The notes beneath the pieces were generated by a model that searched no databases, was not told the origin of the DNA, and worked only from the letters and a program-made list of their open reading frames with translations. Below are positions 55,502 through 64,000 of a DNA stretch of 64,000 nt, one piece after another. This stretch comes from Orbaceae bacterium ESL0727 (GTDB taxonomy: Bacteria > Pseudomonadota > Gammaproteobacteria > Enterobacterales > Orbaceae), in contig JAQTHY010000001.1 in the NCBI GenBank assembly GCA_029433345.1, positions 558,001 to 622,000 of the forward strand, given 5' to 3'. The position numbers and the translations under genes were made by a program. The first letter of the stretch is position 1. Every line of letters begins with the position of its first letter.

Positions 55502-58500
55502 TCAACTTTGCGCATACAGCGCTTGCAGGGCGGTGACTGTGTTAGTTGGATCGCAATCCAGTGCTGCCGTTGTGGCCTCTGCTGCATTGAGTGTGGTGTC
55601 ATAATGGACTTTATATTGAATGGCGCTACGACGAAGGATTTTTGACGCTTCGATAGCCGCACGCCCCGATGTGGTGTTCAGAATATAGCTGTATGCACCA
55701 TTTTTTATGTGATCATGGATGTTCGGTCTCCCTTCATTTTCTTTCTTCACTACACAGCATGGAATACCTGCTGCTTGGAGCACTTGTGCGGTATTTTGCG
55801 TGGCATCTAACGTAAAACCATGGGTAATCAGTTTTTTTGCAATTTCTATAACCCGTTTTTTATCTTGATCGCGCACTGAAATGAGTGCTTTACCCGATTT
55901 TTTCATATTAGATAGCGATCCAAGTTGCGCTTTGGCAAATGCCTGCGCAAAAGTGTTACCGATTCCCATCACTTCGCCTGTCGATCGCATTTCTGGCCCT
56001 AATATTGGATCGACACCACTGAATTTATTAAAAGGTAAAACCACCTCTTTTACCGAATAATAAGGGGGAATCACTTCTTTGGTTATCTGCTGCTCAGCAA
56101 GCGTCTGACCCACCATTATCCGTGCGGCAATTTTTGCCAATTGCACACCGGTGGCTTTTGAGACAAATGGCACGGTTCTTGCGGCACGCGGATTGATCTC
56201 AATCAGGTAAATCTCATTATCTTTTACCGCAAATTGTCCATTCATTAATCCTTTTACATCAAGTTCGATGGCCAATTTTTTGGCTTGCTCACGTAATTGC
56301 GTTAAGATTTCAGGCGTTAAGGTGTGCGTTGGCAGTGAACAGGCGGAATCCCCGGAGTGAATCCCAGCTTGTTCGATATGCTCCATAATGCCGCCGATAA
56401 CCACATCTTTACCATCAGCAAGTACATCAATATCGATCTCAATCGCATCATCCAAGAAGTGGTCAAGTAGTATTGGCGCGTTGTTAGATTCACTGACGGC
56501 AGTGTTAAAATAATGCCTGAGGTCCTGTGCGTTATAGACGATTTCCATTGCGCGCCCACCCAATACATAAGAAGGACGTACCACCAATGGATAACCAATT
56601 TTTTCCGCTTTTTTAATCGCTTCATCAATATGAGTGACAGTTGCATTGACAGGCTGTGTTAACCCGAGCTTATTGACCACTGCTTGAAAACGCTGGCGAT
56701 CTTCCGCTCTATCAATCGCATCAGGTGAAGTACCAATAATAGGCACACCGGCCGCCTCTAAACTTTTCGCCAGCTTTAATGGCGTCTGCCCACCATATTG
56801 CACAATAACGCCGTCCGGTTTTTCGACATGGACAATTTCCAATATATCCTCAAGGGTGATCGGCTCAAAATAGAGTCGATCAGACGTATCATAATCCGTC
56901 GAAACCGTTTCAGGATTACAGTTAACCATAATCGTCTGATACCCCGCTTCGCGCAGCGAAAGGGCAGCATGCACACAGCAGTAATCAAATTCAATACCTT
57001 GGCCAATACGGTTGGGGCCCCCACCCAAAATCATAATCTTTTTACGATCATGAGAAGGACACGCCTCACACTCCTGTTCATAAGTAGAGTAGAGATACGC
57101 CGTATCTGTTGCAAACTCAGCCGCGCAGGTATCAACTCGTTTATAAACCGGATAGATAGCCAATTTATGACGATGATCACGTACAGCTTGTTCTGTCACA
57201 TTCAGCAGTTTAGCGATACGGGCGTCCGCAAAGCCTTTCCGTTTGAGTTGCCACATTTCATCGCTATTCAGATCCGCTAATTGTTGATTTTTTAGGCTCT
57301 CTTCTTGATGGATCAGATCGCCAATTTGGACTAAAAACCAACGATCAATATGGGTTAAGGCAAAAATCTCATCAACATTCATGCCTGCTCTAAACGCATC
57401 AGCAATATACCAAATACGATCACTGCCAGCTTGTTGGAGTTCGTAATGAATGCGAGCCAGGTGCTGTTTATCATCATGCGTATCATGCGTATGCGGCCGA
57501 TCAAAACCGGTTGCCCCCACCTCTAATCCCCGTAACGCTTTTTGTAATGATTCTTGAAAAGTACGCCCTATCGCCATCACTTCGCCAACTGATTTCATCT
57601 GCGTTGTTAGACGATCATTACAGCCTGAAAATTTTTCGAAATTAAAACGGGGAATTTTAGTGACAACATAATCAATTGATGGCTCAAATGAAGCCGGCGT
57701 TTTGCTGATATCATTGGTCAGCTCATCTAAGGTATAGCCAACCGCTAATTTGGCCGCAATTTTAGCAATAGGAAATCCGGTCGCTTTTGAGGCAAGCGCT
57801 GACGATCGCGAAACGCGCGGATTCATCTCAATCACAATAAGCCGTCCTGTGTTAGGATCGACCGAAAATTGCACATTCGATCCTCCCGTTTCCACACCAA
57901 TTTCACGCAGCACCGCAATCGCGGCATTGCGCATTCGTTGGTACTCTTTATCCGTCAAGGTTTGGGCTGGCGCAACCGTAATCGAATCGCCAGTATGAAT
58001 CCCCATCGGATCAAGGTTTTCGATTGAGCAGACAATAATGCAGTTATCATTTTTATCGCGCACCACTTCCATCTCATACTCTTTCCACCCGATCAGCGAT
58101 TCATCAATTAGCAGTTCATGGGTCGGCGAAAGGTCAAAACCACCATTACATATCTCATCAAACTCTTGCCGATTATAAGCAATGCCCCCACCGGTGCCAC
58201 CCATCGTAAAAGAGGGACGAATAATGCACGGGAAACCCACCTTTTCAAGAACGGCATAAGCTTCGTTAAGATTATGGGCAATACCCGAACGAGCGGTATT
58301 TAGCCCAATCTTTTTCATGGCGAGATCAAACCGTTTACGATCTTCTGCTTTATCAATGGCATCCGCCGTGACACCAATCATTTCGACATTAAATTCGCGT
58401 AATACTCCCTGTTTTTCTAACGTTAATGCACAATTTAGTGCGGTTTGACCACCCATGGTGGGTAATATCGCATCGGGTCGCTCTTTGGCAATAATATTAC

Positions 58501-58723
58501 GCACAACACGCCAATCGATCGGCTCTATATAAGTGGCATCAGCCATATTTGGATCCGTCATAATGGTTGCTGGGTTTGAGTTGACTAACACAACACGATA
58601 CCCTTCTTCACGGAGTGCTTTACAGGCTTGAGCACCTGAATAGTCAAATTCACACGCTTGACCAATCACAATAGGGCCCGCGCCAATGATGAGAATAGTA
58701 TGAAGATCTGTCCGTTTAGCCAT
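55502..58723 (-). CDS. carB: Carbamoyl-phosphate synthase large chain
   Basis: CarB makes carbamoyl phosphate from bicarbonate, two ATP and ammonia channelled from CarA, feeding arginine and pyrimidine synthesis. Starting at [17 protein letters not shown] (58723) it has 1073 residues, exactly as E. coli; a longer frame upstream overlaps carA and lacks homology. Two homologous ATP-grasp halves are visible ([40 protein letters not shown]), with the C-terminal allosteric MGS-like domain ([19 protein letters not shown]) that binds UMP and ornithine in E. coli. The start overlaps the carA end by 8 bp. Confidence 0.98.
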   Translation of the reverse strand: MAKRTDLHTILIIGAGPIVIGQACEFDYSGAQACKALREEGYRVVLVNSNPATIMTDPNMADATYIEPIDWRVVRNIIAKERPDAILPTMGGQTALNCALTLEKQGVLREFNVEMIGVTADAIDKAEDRKRFDLAMKKIGLNTARSGIAHNLNEAYAVLEKVGFPCIIRPSFTMGGTGGGIAYNRQEFDEICNGGFDLSPTHELLIDESLIGWKEYEMEVVRDKNDNCIIVCSIENLDPMGIHTGDSITVAPAQTLTDKEYQRMRNAAIAVLREIGVETGGSNVQFSVDPNTGRLIVIEMNPRVSRSSALASKATGFPIAKIAAKLAVGYTLDELTNDISKTPASFEPSIDYVVTKIPRFNFEKFSGCNDRLTTQMKSVGEVMAIGRTFQESLQKALRGLEVGATGFDRPHTHDTHDDKQHLARIHYELQQAGSDRIWYIADAFRAGMNVDEIFALTHIDRWFLVQIGDLIHQEESLKNQQLADLNSDEMWQLKRKGFADARIAKLLNVTEQAVRDHRHKLAIYPVYKRVDTCAAEFATDTAYLYSTYEQECEACPSHDRKKIMILGGGPNRIGQGIEFDYCCVHAALSLREAGYQTIMVNCNPETVSTDYDTSDRLYFEPITLEDILEIVHVEKPDGVIVQYGGQTPLKLAKSLEAAGVPIIGTSPDAIDRAEDRQRFQAVVNKLGLTQPVNATVTHIDEAIKKAEKIGYPLVVRPSYVLGGRAMEIVYNAQDLRHYFNTAVSESNNAPILLDHFLDDAIEIDIDVLADGKDVVIGGIMEHIEQAGIHSGDSACSLPTHTLTPEILTQLREQAKKLAIELDVKGLMNGQFAVKDNEIYLIEINPRAARTVPFVSKATGVQLAKIAARIMVGQTLAEQQITKEVIPPYYSVKEVVLPFNKFSGVDPILGPEMRSTGEVMGIGNTFAQAFAKAQLGSLSNMKKSGKALISVRDQDKKRVIEIAKKLITHGFTLDATQNTAQVLQAAGIPCCVVKKENEGRPNIHDHIKNGAYSYILNTTSGRAAIEASKILRRSAIQYKVHYDTTLNAAEATTAALDCDPTNTVTALQALYAQS

Positions 58724-59900
58724 GATGTTGCTCCTGCTTGTAAAGCCGAATAAGCTCGATAAAGTGATCAAAAAGTGGTGCGGCATCATGCGGTCCTGGA
58801 CTTGCCTCAGGGTGGCCTTGGAAGCTAAATGCCGGTTTTAGATTATGATGAATACCTTGCAGTGAGCCATCAAACAGGGATTTATGCGTTACCCGTAAGT
58901 GAGCAGGCAGTGACGGTTCATCAACGGCAAAACCATGATTTTGCGCAGTAATCATCACATAACTATGCTTCACATTCCCCTGTTTTAGCGCCTGAACCGG
59001 ATGATTACCCCCGTGATGACCAAATTTCATGCGGACCGTTTTAGCGCCACAAGCAAGCGCTAATAGTTGATGACCCAGGCAGATACCAAATAGCGGGATA
59101 GCTGCCGCTAAAAATTGTTGGATTGCCGTAATCGCATAATCACAAGGAACGGGATCACCTGGCCCATTAGACAGGAAAATACCATCAGGTTGCATGGCAA
59201 AAACCTGCTCAGCCGTTGTCTTGGCCGGCACAACGGTAATATCACAACCGCGATCAACCAACATCCGTAAAATATTACGTTTGATTCCAAAATCATAAGC
59301 AACAACATGATATTTTAACGGCTGTCGATCTGTTGATGCATCGACATTAGGATAGATACTGTATGATCCTTGCCGCCAACTATAGGGCGCTTTACAGGTC
59401 ACCTCTTTAGCCAGATCTCGTTCATTTAGCCCCTTAAAATTTATGGCTAACTGCTGGATTGATTTCGCTTTAGCTAATAATATTGCTTTATCACTACCGG
59501 TCATAATGGCGCCCGACTGCGTCCCTTTTTCACGTAATAATCTTGTCAATTTGCGCGTATCAATATCGGCAATGGCGACGATATTGCGCTTTTTGAGGTA
59601 AGTGGCAAGATCACAGCTATTTCGATAGTTACTGGCAATAAGGGGAAGATCACGAATAATTAGTCCATTAGCATAAATCTTATCCGATTCAGCATCATCA
59701 TCATTAGTCCCAACATTACCAATATGGGGATAGGTTAAGGTGACAATCTGTTCACAGTAAGAAGGATCAGTAAGTATTTCTTGATAACCGGTCATCGAGG
59801 TATTAAATACTACCTCACCGACGGTTTCGCCATCGGCACCGATTGACCGGCCGAAAAATTGTGTACCATCTTGTAAAACAAGCAGAGCATAAGTTTGCAT
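58716..59900 (-). CDS. carA: Carbamoyl-phosphate synthase small chain
   Basis: CarA is the glutaminase subunit that supplies ammonia to CarB. From [20 protein letters not shown] (59900) it has 394 residues (E. coli 382); 11 further upstream codons lack homology. The class I glutamine amidotransferase domain has the nucleophile in [13 protein letters not shown] and the His-Glu pair in [13 protein letters not shown]. It overlaps carB by 8 bp. Two ArgR-box-like sites lie 17-55 bp upstream, consistent with arginine repression as in E. coli. Confidence 0.97.
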   Translation of the reverse strand: MQTYALLVLQDGTQFFGRSIGADGETVGEVVFNTSMTGYQEILTDPSYCEQIVTLTYPHIGNVGTNDDDAESDKIYANGLIIRDLPLIASNYRNSCDLATYLKKRNIVAIADIDTRKLTRLLREKGTQSGAIMTGSDKAILLAKAKSIQQLAINFKGLNERDLAKEVTCKAPYSWRQGSYSIYPNVDASTDRQPLKYHVVAYDFGIKRNILRMLVDRGCDITVVPAKTTAEQVFAMQPDGIFLSNGPGDPVPCDYAITAIQQFLAAAIPLFGICLGHQLLALACGAKTVRMKFGHHGGNHPVQALKQGNVKHSYVMITAQNHGFAVDEPSLPAHLRVTHKSLFDGSLQGIHHNLKPAFSFQGHPEASPGPHDAAPLFDHFIELIRLYKQEQHHG

Positions 59901-59916
59901 AATAGGTGAGCCCCAC

Positions 59917-59955
59917 AATGAATAAAAAATCATTAATAATGAATAATAATGTTAT
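59917..59955. promoter_or_regulatory. Tandem ARG-box-like sites upstream of carA
   Basis: Two 18-bp sites, AATGAATAAAAAATCATT (59917-59934) and AATGAATAATAATGTTAT (59938-59955), are separated by exactly 3 bp, the spacing of paired ARG boxes. Each has one good TGAAT half and a degenerate second half compared with the E. coli consensus TGAATwwwwATTCA. Placed just before the carA ATG, they would repress carAB through ArgR. Confidence 0.6.
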
Positions 59956-60134
59956 TTTTAACCGTAAATTATTTTTCATATTTTGTGTTCAGGTTTATTT
60001 TATGTCATAAAATTTAATAAAAGAATAGCTATTCTAAAAAAATATTTACTAATTAATCTAAAAAATAGACTCCCATGGCGGTTAACGCATGATCGTTTAG
60101 CCTAAACACCCTAACAAAACATCTTTAGCTTGAA

Positions 60135-60152
60135 TTTGAATAACTATTCAAA
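60135..60152. promoter_or_regulatory. ARG box upstream of argF
   Basis: TTTGAATAACTATTCAAA is an exact match to the 18-bp ArgR consensus wnTGAATwwwwATTCAnw except for C in the AT spacer, with perfect 8-bp half-site symmetry. It lies 40 bp before the argF ATG. A clear second box was not found. Confidence 0.8.
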
Positions 60153-60192
60153 TAGAATCGTGAGAATATTTACTGTTTGGAGGAGAAAACAT

Positions 60193-61203
60193 ATGTACGG
60201 TTTTTATCAGCGTCATTTTTTACGGTTATTGGATTTCACACCCGCGGAAATCAATCAATTGATTTCCCTTGCCATTGCATTAAAAAAAGCTAAACAACAG
60301 AATAACGAGCAGCAATACCTGATTGGCAAAAATATTGCGCTAATTTTTGAGAAAGATTCCACCCGTACCCGTTGTGCTTTTGAAGTCGGCGCCTTTGATC
60401 AAGGTGCGTGTGTCACCTATTTAGGGTCAAGTGGTAGCCAAATTGGCCATAAAGAGTCAATTGCCGATACCGCGCGCGTATTAGGGCGTATGTATGATGG
60501 GATTGAATACCGGGGTTATGGGCAAGACATTGTCGAAACACTCGCCAAATATGCAGGGGTGCCGGTCTGGAATGGCCTAACCACCGAAGCTCACCCTACC
60601 CAGATTTTAGCCGATTTTATGACCATGAAAGAGCATATTGGTGATCGTGATCTTAGCCGTGTCAAATTCGCTTATTTAGGTGATGCCCGTAACAATATGG
60701 GGAACTCATTAATGGAAGGCGCGGCCTTAATGGGTATGGATATTCGTCTAGTCGCCCCTAAAGCATGCCAGCCCGATGACCAATTAGTCCAGCGTTGCCA
60801 ACAAATTGCCGCCAAAACAGGCGCCAAAATCCAATTAACCGATGATGTCGCAACCGGCGTACACGGTGTTGACTTTTTATATACCGATGTGTGGGTTTCG
60901 ATGGGCGAACCCAAAACGGTGTGGGATGAACGAGTAAAACTATTAACACCATACCAAGTTAACCAAAAAGTGGTCGATCTCACGCAAAATCCTCAGGTGA
61001 AATTTATGCACTGTTTACCTGCCTTCCATGATATGAATACCACCGTGGGTAAACAGATGGCGGCACAATATGGATTGTATGATGGCCTTGAAGTGACCAA
61101 TGAAGTATTCGAATCGCCGCGCAGTATTGTGTTTGATGAGGCAGAAAATCGTCTACACACGATTAAAGCAGTGATGGTTGCGACACTCAGCAAAGATGCG
61201 TAA
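60193..61203 (+). CDS. argF: Ornithine carbamoyltransferase
   Basis: ArgF joins ornithine and carbamoyl phosphate to citrulline in arginine synthesis. The ATG at 60193 ([17 protein letters not shown]) is chosen for its GGAGGAG site at 60179-60185 and for alignment with E. coli ArgF; it gives 336 residues. Motifs are carbamoyl-phosphate-binding STRTR (56-60), HPTQ in [12 protein letters not shown], and HCLPAFHD. It is divergent from carA, which supplies its substrate, and an ARG box lies just upstream. ArgI would be an equally valid name. Confidence 0.97.
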   Translation: MYGFYQRHFLRLLDFTPAEINQLISLAIALKKAKQQNNEQQYLIGKNIALIFEKDSTRTRCAFEVGAFDQGACVTYLGSSGSQIGHKESIADTARVLGRMYDGIEYRGYGQDIVETLAKYAGVPVWNGLTTEAHPTQILADFMTMKEHIGDRDLSRVKFAYLGDARNNMGNSLMEGAALMGMDIRLVAPKACQPDDQLVQRCQQIAAKTGAKIQLTDDVATGVHGVDFLYTDVWVSMGEPKTVWDERVKLLTPYQVNQKVVDLTQNPQVKFMHCLPAFHDMNTTVGKQMAAQYGLYDGLEVTNEVFESPRSIVFDEAENRLHTIKAVMVATLSKDA

Positions 61204-61222
61204 TATAATCAGCATCTGGCTA

Positions 61223-61248
61223 TTTTACTCACCTTTGGGTGAGTAAAA
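61223..61248. terminator. Stem-loop after argF
   Basis: A perfect 11-bp stem (TTTTACTCACC with GGTGAGTAAAA) and a 4-nt loop lie 20 bp after the argF stop. There is no T-run after it on either strand, so it may be a weak terminator or an mRNA end stabiliser. Confidence 0.5.
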
Positions 61249-61283
61249 GCACGTCGTAATCCAACATAGTATGATCAAATAAG

Positions 61284-61781
61284 ATGACCAAACAAGCGCA
61301 AAATAGACATTTTAAGCAGTATTTACACCTTTCAAATCCTATCCATTTTTTAGCCGTTGGGCTCGGTAGTGGTTTATCACCGATAATACCCGGTACAATG
61401 GGATCGTTAATGGCGATTCCACTTTGGTTACTTTTTTATCAATTACCCGTTGCCCTCTATTGGGTTTTAATTGTGGTTGCTTTTGCCTTTGGCTGTTTTC
61501 TGTGTCAAAAAACATCGGATGATACCCACACTCACGATTCAGGGCATATTGTTTGGGATGAATTTATTGGTATGTGGATCACACTCTTTTTTATTCCTCA
61601 TCTCTCTTGGTTGTGGATTATGATCGCCTTTGTTGCTTTCCGATTCTTTGATATGCTCAAACCTTGGCCAATCCGTTGGTTTGACAAAAAAGTAGCCGGG
61701 GGATTTGGTATTATGATTGATGATGTGATTGCCGCCATCTTCTCATCACTGGTAGTATGGGGATTGCGATTTATTTTGTAA
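61284..61781 (+). CDS. pgpA: Phosphatidylglycerophosphatase A
   Basis: PgpA removes the phosphate from phosphatidylglycerol phosphate in the inner membrane to give phosphatidylglycerol. The 165-residue protein (E. coli 172) has the family blocks GLGSGLSPIIPGTMGSL, VWDEFIGMW (conserved Asp-Glu) and GGFGIMIDDVIAAI (Asp-Asp), with about four hydrophobic segments. In E. coli it follows thiL; here it stands alone after argF. Confidence 0.94.
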   Translation: MTKQAQNRHFKQYLHLSNPIHFLAVGLGSGLSPIIPGTMGSLMAIPLWLLFYQLPVALYWVLIVVAFAFGCFLCQKTSDDTHTHDSGHIVWDEFIGMWITLFFIPHLSWLWIMIAFVAFRFFDMLKPWPIRWFDKKVAGGFGIMIDDVIAAIFSSLVVWGLRFIL

Positions 61782-62035
61782 TTTTTGTTTTTATTTTTTT
61801 TATTCTTTATTTTTAAAGAATAAATCCAAATATCAAACCGAATAAAAACCTTTTCGCGTTAAGATACCACCGACAAGCGCCGGTGGTGGTGTTAAATGTA
61901 AAATAAAGGCCTGATTTTACGTGATGGTGTTTTCAGTGATCGTTTTTAATAATCGTTTTCAATGATAATTTTCAATGATAGTTTTCCAGCAATAACATAA
62001 CACTTGCTTTTATTCGTGCAAAAACCCTCACAAAA
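61782..62035. other. Convergent gap between pgpA and edd
   Basis: This 254-bp gap has no frame. It contains an AT stem (ATTCTTTA/TAAAGAAT, 61802-61821), an imperfect palindrome ACCACCG/CGGTGGT (about 61866-61885) and four 13-bp tandem repeats near edd. None of the hairpins is followed by a T-run. Confidence 0.5.
61930..61981. repeat. Four 13-bp tandem repeats after edd
   Basis: Units are TTTTCAGTGATCG, TTTTTAATAATCG, TTTTCAATGATAA and TTTTCAATGATAG, directly adjacent, ending 54 bp before the edd stop. Confidence 0.8.
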
Positions 62036-63841
62036 TTAAAAACTCACTGCGCCTTCTTCGGCCGAGGTAAGATTTTCGCGCGTTGCGGTAAATAATTCTC
62101 GACCAAAACCGACATGAGAAGCCGTTAAATCACACACATATGGCTGACGTTTAGCTATTTCATCATCACTGACCAAAAGTATCATTTCGCCCGTTTGACC
62201 ATTCACTCGAATTCTATCGCCAGTTTGCACTTTACTCAGCAGTCCACCTTCGTAGGCTTCAGGTGTAACATGAATTGCTGCTGGCACTTTACCCGACGCC
62301 CCGGAAAGCCGACCATCGGTTAATAATGCCACTTTATAACCACGATCTTGTAAAACACCCAACGGCGTAATCAATTTATGTAGTTCTGGCATACCGATCG
62401 CTTTTGGCCCTTGGAAACGGACAACCACAATACAATCTTTATCAAGCTTGCCGGCTTGGAATTCCGCCTCTAAATCATATTGATTATTAAAAATCACAGC
62501 TGGTGCTTCGATGATTTGATGCTCAGGTGCAATGGCTGACGTTTTCATCACCGCACGCCCTAAGTTTCCTGACATCACCTTCAATCCACCATGCGGGCTA
62601 AACGGTTTATCGATGGAAGCGATAACAGTTTTGTCTAATGATTGGCTCGCGCCTTCACGGAAGATTAAGGTGCCGTTTTCTAATACCGGTTGTTTGGTGT
62701 AATGGCTAAGGCCACGACCCACAACCGTTTCGACATCTTCGTGTAACAACTCCCCTTTCAGGAGTTCACGCACTAACAGTGGTGTGCCGCCTGCAGCTTG
62801 GAAAGCGTTAATATCCATTGGACCATTAGGATAAATTTTACACAATAAAGGAACCACGGTGGATAAATCGGAAATATCATCCCAATTAATGATAATGCCT
62901 GCCGATTTCGCCATGGCGACCATATGCATAGTCAAATTAGTCGATCCACCGGTTGCCAATAATGCCACTAAGCCATTCACAATCACTTTTTCGTCAACCA
63001 TTTGCCCAATAGGCTTATAATTGCCAGCTTGTTCTGTCAAGCGCGTGATCTGCTGAGCTGCGGCATTGGTTAAGGCAAAACGAAGAGCTGTATCGGGGGG
63101 AACAAATGCCGAACCAGGTAAATGCAGCCCCATTAACTCCATCACCATCTGATTACTGTTGGCGGTGCCATAAAAAGTACAAGTTCCACTGGTATGGTAA
63201 GAGGCAGATTCACTATCTAAAAGATCCTTATGTGAAGCTTTCCCTTCCGAATAGAGCTGGCGAATCCGCACTTTTTCTTTATTAGGTAGACCCGATGGCA
63301 TAGGTCCCGCAGGCACAAAAATAGCAGGCAAATGACCAAATGCGAGCGCACCGACAAAAAGCCCGGGCACGATTTTATCGCAAATCCCTAAATAGAGCGC
63401 ACCATCAAACAGATTATGTGACAGCGATATCGCCACCGACATAGCGATCACATCACGACTCATGAGCGAAAGATCCATCCCCGGCTCACCTTGTGTCACA
63501 CCATCACACATTGCAGGTACGCCCCCCGCCATCTGACCCACAGCACCTATTTCGTGTAATTTTTTGCGAATTTGCTCCGGGTAAAACTCATACGGTTTGT
63601 GTGCAGATAAGATATCGTTATACGAATTAATAATACCGATATTGCTTTTCAAGATATTTTTCAGATCTTGTTTATCAGAAGCACAACACGCCGCAAAGCC
63701 ATGGGCAAGATTACTACACGGTAAGCTTGCGCGTGTCACTTTTTTCGATCTCGCCAACTCTATTTTATTTAGATAAGCTTCTCGACTTACTTTTGAACGC
63801 GCAATAATTCGCTCGGTAACAGCTTGAACAGTAGGATTCAC
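62036..63841 (-). CDS. edd: Phosphogluconate dehydratase (Entner-Doudoroff pathway)
   Basis: Edd dehydrates 6-phosphogluconate to KDPG, the first step of the Entner-Doudoroff route. It is an iron-sulfur enzyme of the IlvD/Edd family; cysteine motifs are SLPCSNLAHGFAA, GVPAMCDGVTQGE and SGTCTFYGTAN. The start is placed at GTG 63841 (VNPTVQAV), which has a GAGG site 5 nt upstream and aligns with E. coli Edd (MNPQLLRV), giving 601 residues (E. coli 603). A frame 15 codons longer begins at 63886 but lacks homology. The partner eda is not next to it within the window and zwf is not seen; DNA upstream of 63886 may hold its promoter. Confidence 0.97.
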   Translation of the reverse strand: MNPTVQAVTERIIARSKVSREAYLNKIELARSKKVTRASLPCSNLAHGFAACCASDKQDLKNILKSNIGIINSYNDILSAHKPYEFYPEQIRKKLHEIGAVGQMAGGVPAMCDGVTQGEPGMDLSLMSRDVIAMSVAISLSHNLFDGALYLGICDKIVPGLFVGALAFGHLPAIFVPAGPMPSGLPNKEKVRIRQLYSEGKASHKDLLDSESASYHTSGTCTFYGTANSNQMVMELMGLHLPGSAFVPPDTALRFALTNAAAQQITRLTEQAGNYKPIGQMVDEKVIVNGLVALLATGGSTNLTMHMVAMAKSAGIIINWDDISDLSTVVPLLCKIYPNGPMDINAFQAAGGTPLLVRELLKGELLHEDVETVVGRGLSHYTKQPVLENGTLIFREGASQSLDKTVIASIDKPFSPHGGLKVMSGNLGRAVMKTSAIAPEHQIIEAPAVIFNNQYDLEAEFQAGKLDKDCIVVVRFQGPKAIGMPELHKLITPLGVLQDRGYKVALLTDGRLSGASGKVPAAIHVTPEAYEGGLLSKVQTGDRIRVNGQTGEMILLVSDDEIAKRQPYVCDLTASHVGFGRELFTATRENLTSAEEGAVSF

Positions 63842-64000
63842 ATTAACCTCTTTTTTAGTTTTGCTCTTTCTAATTAAATAATTCATTTATACGTCGTTTT
63901 ATTACATTGCTTTTTATTTACGCACTGTTATTTAATTACCATTATTAATCATTGTTATTTTATTGTTTTTATTTGATTTTCTATTAACTTCTTTTATTAA

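Noticed and set aside
58724-58789. Extra N-terminal 22 residues on CarB
   Set aside because: They lie inside carA in another frame and have no counterpart in CarB; MAKRTD gives the exact E. coli length.
61866-61885. ACCACCG/CGGTGGT palindrome as the edd or pgpA terminator
   Set aside because: No T-run follows on either strand.

Overview
The window is AT-rich chromosomal DNA from a gammaproteobacterium. Gene orders are enterobacterial or close to it: the S10 and spc ribosomal operons, lpoA-yraN-diaA, tsaE-amiB-mutL-miaA-hfq-hflX-hflK-hflC-purA, rpsB-tsf-pyrH-frr-dxr, carAB and argF. Low G+C, small intergenic regions and short versions of Hfq and AmiB would fit an insect-gut Orbaceae relative (Gilliamella/Frischella/Orbus type). 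That placement is a guess; the 16S gene at 29118-30656 would settle it.

Layout. 1-10457 (minus): 3' part of the spc operon (secY, cut by the window edge, back to rplN) and the complete S10 operon (rpsQ back to rpsJ), separated by a terminator and an E. coli-like spc promoter and preceded by an L4-type leader. 10894-13109 (plus): UhpT-like organophosphate transporter and an inositol-monophosphatase-family enzyme. 13274-15001 (minus): a two-partner-secretion outer-membrane transporter with no exoprotein beside it. 15642-24914 (plus): lpxL, rlmM, lpoA, yraN, diaA, gyrA and gltP. 25571-31047 (minus): a complete rRNA operon, 16S-tRNA-Glu-23S-5S, with P1/P2, boxA and processing stems. 31198-42296 (minus): purT, purA and the hflCKX-hfq-miaA-mutL-amiB-tsaE block. 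42500: isolated tusB. 42856-47423 (minus): dxr, frr, pyrH, tsf, rpsB.

The accessory segment lies between rpsB and carB (about 47.9-55.3 kb). It holds prfH-rtcB (rescue and repair of ribosomes with cut 16S rRNA), a protein with two copies of a zinc-ribbon/helical unit, a pair of overlapping reverse transcriptases that match the two-RT anti-phage system DRT3, and a RadC-like JAMM protein. A likely DRT3 non-coding RNA, carrying a CACACAC tract, follows the second RT gene. The rtcB-prfH operon has its own promoter and a 13-codon leader peptide overlapping two mutually exclusive hairpins, which suggests translation-sensing attenuation. Inverted copies of a dispersed intergenic sequence lie at the two ends of the RT/JAMM part.

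55502-63841: carB and carA (minus), argF (plus, divergent from carA), with ArgR-box-like sites on both sides of the shared control region, then pgpA (plus) and edd (minus). No CRISPR array, complete insertion sequence or prophage was seen.
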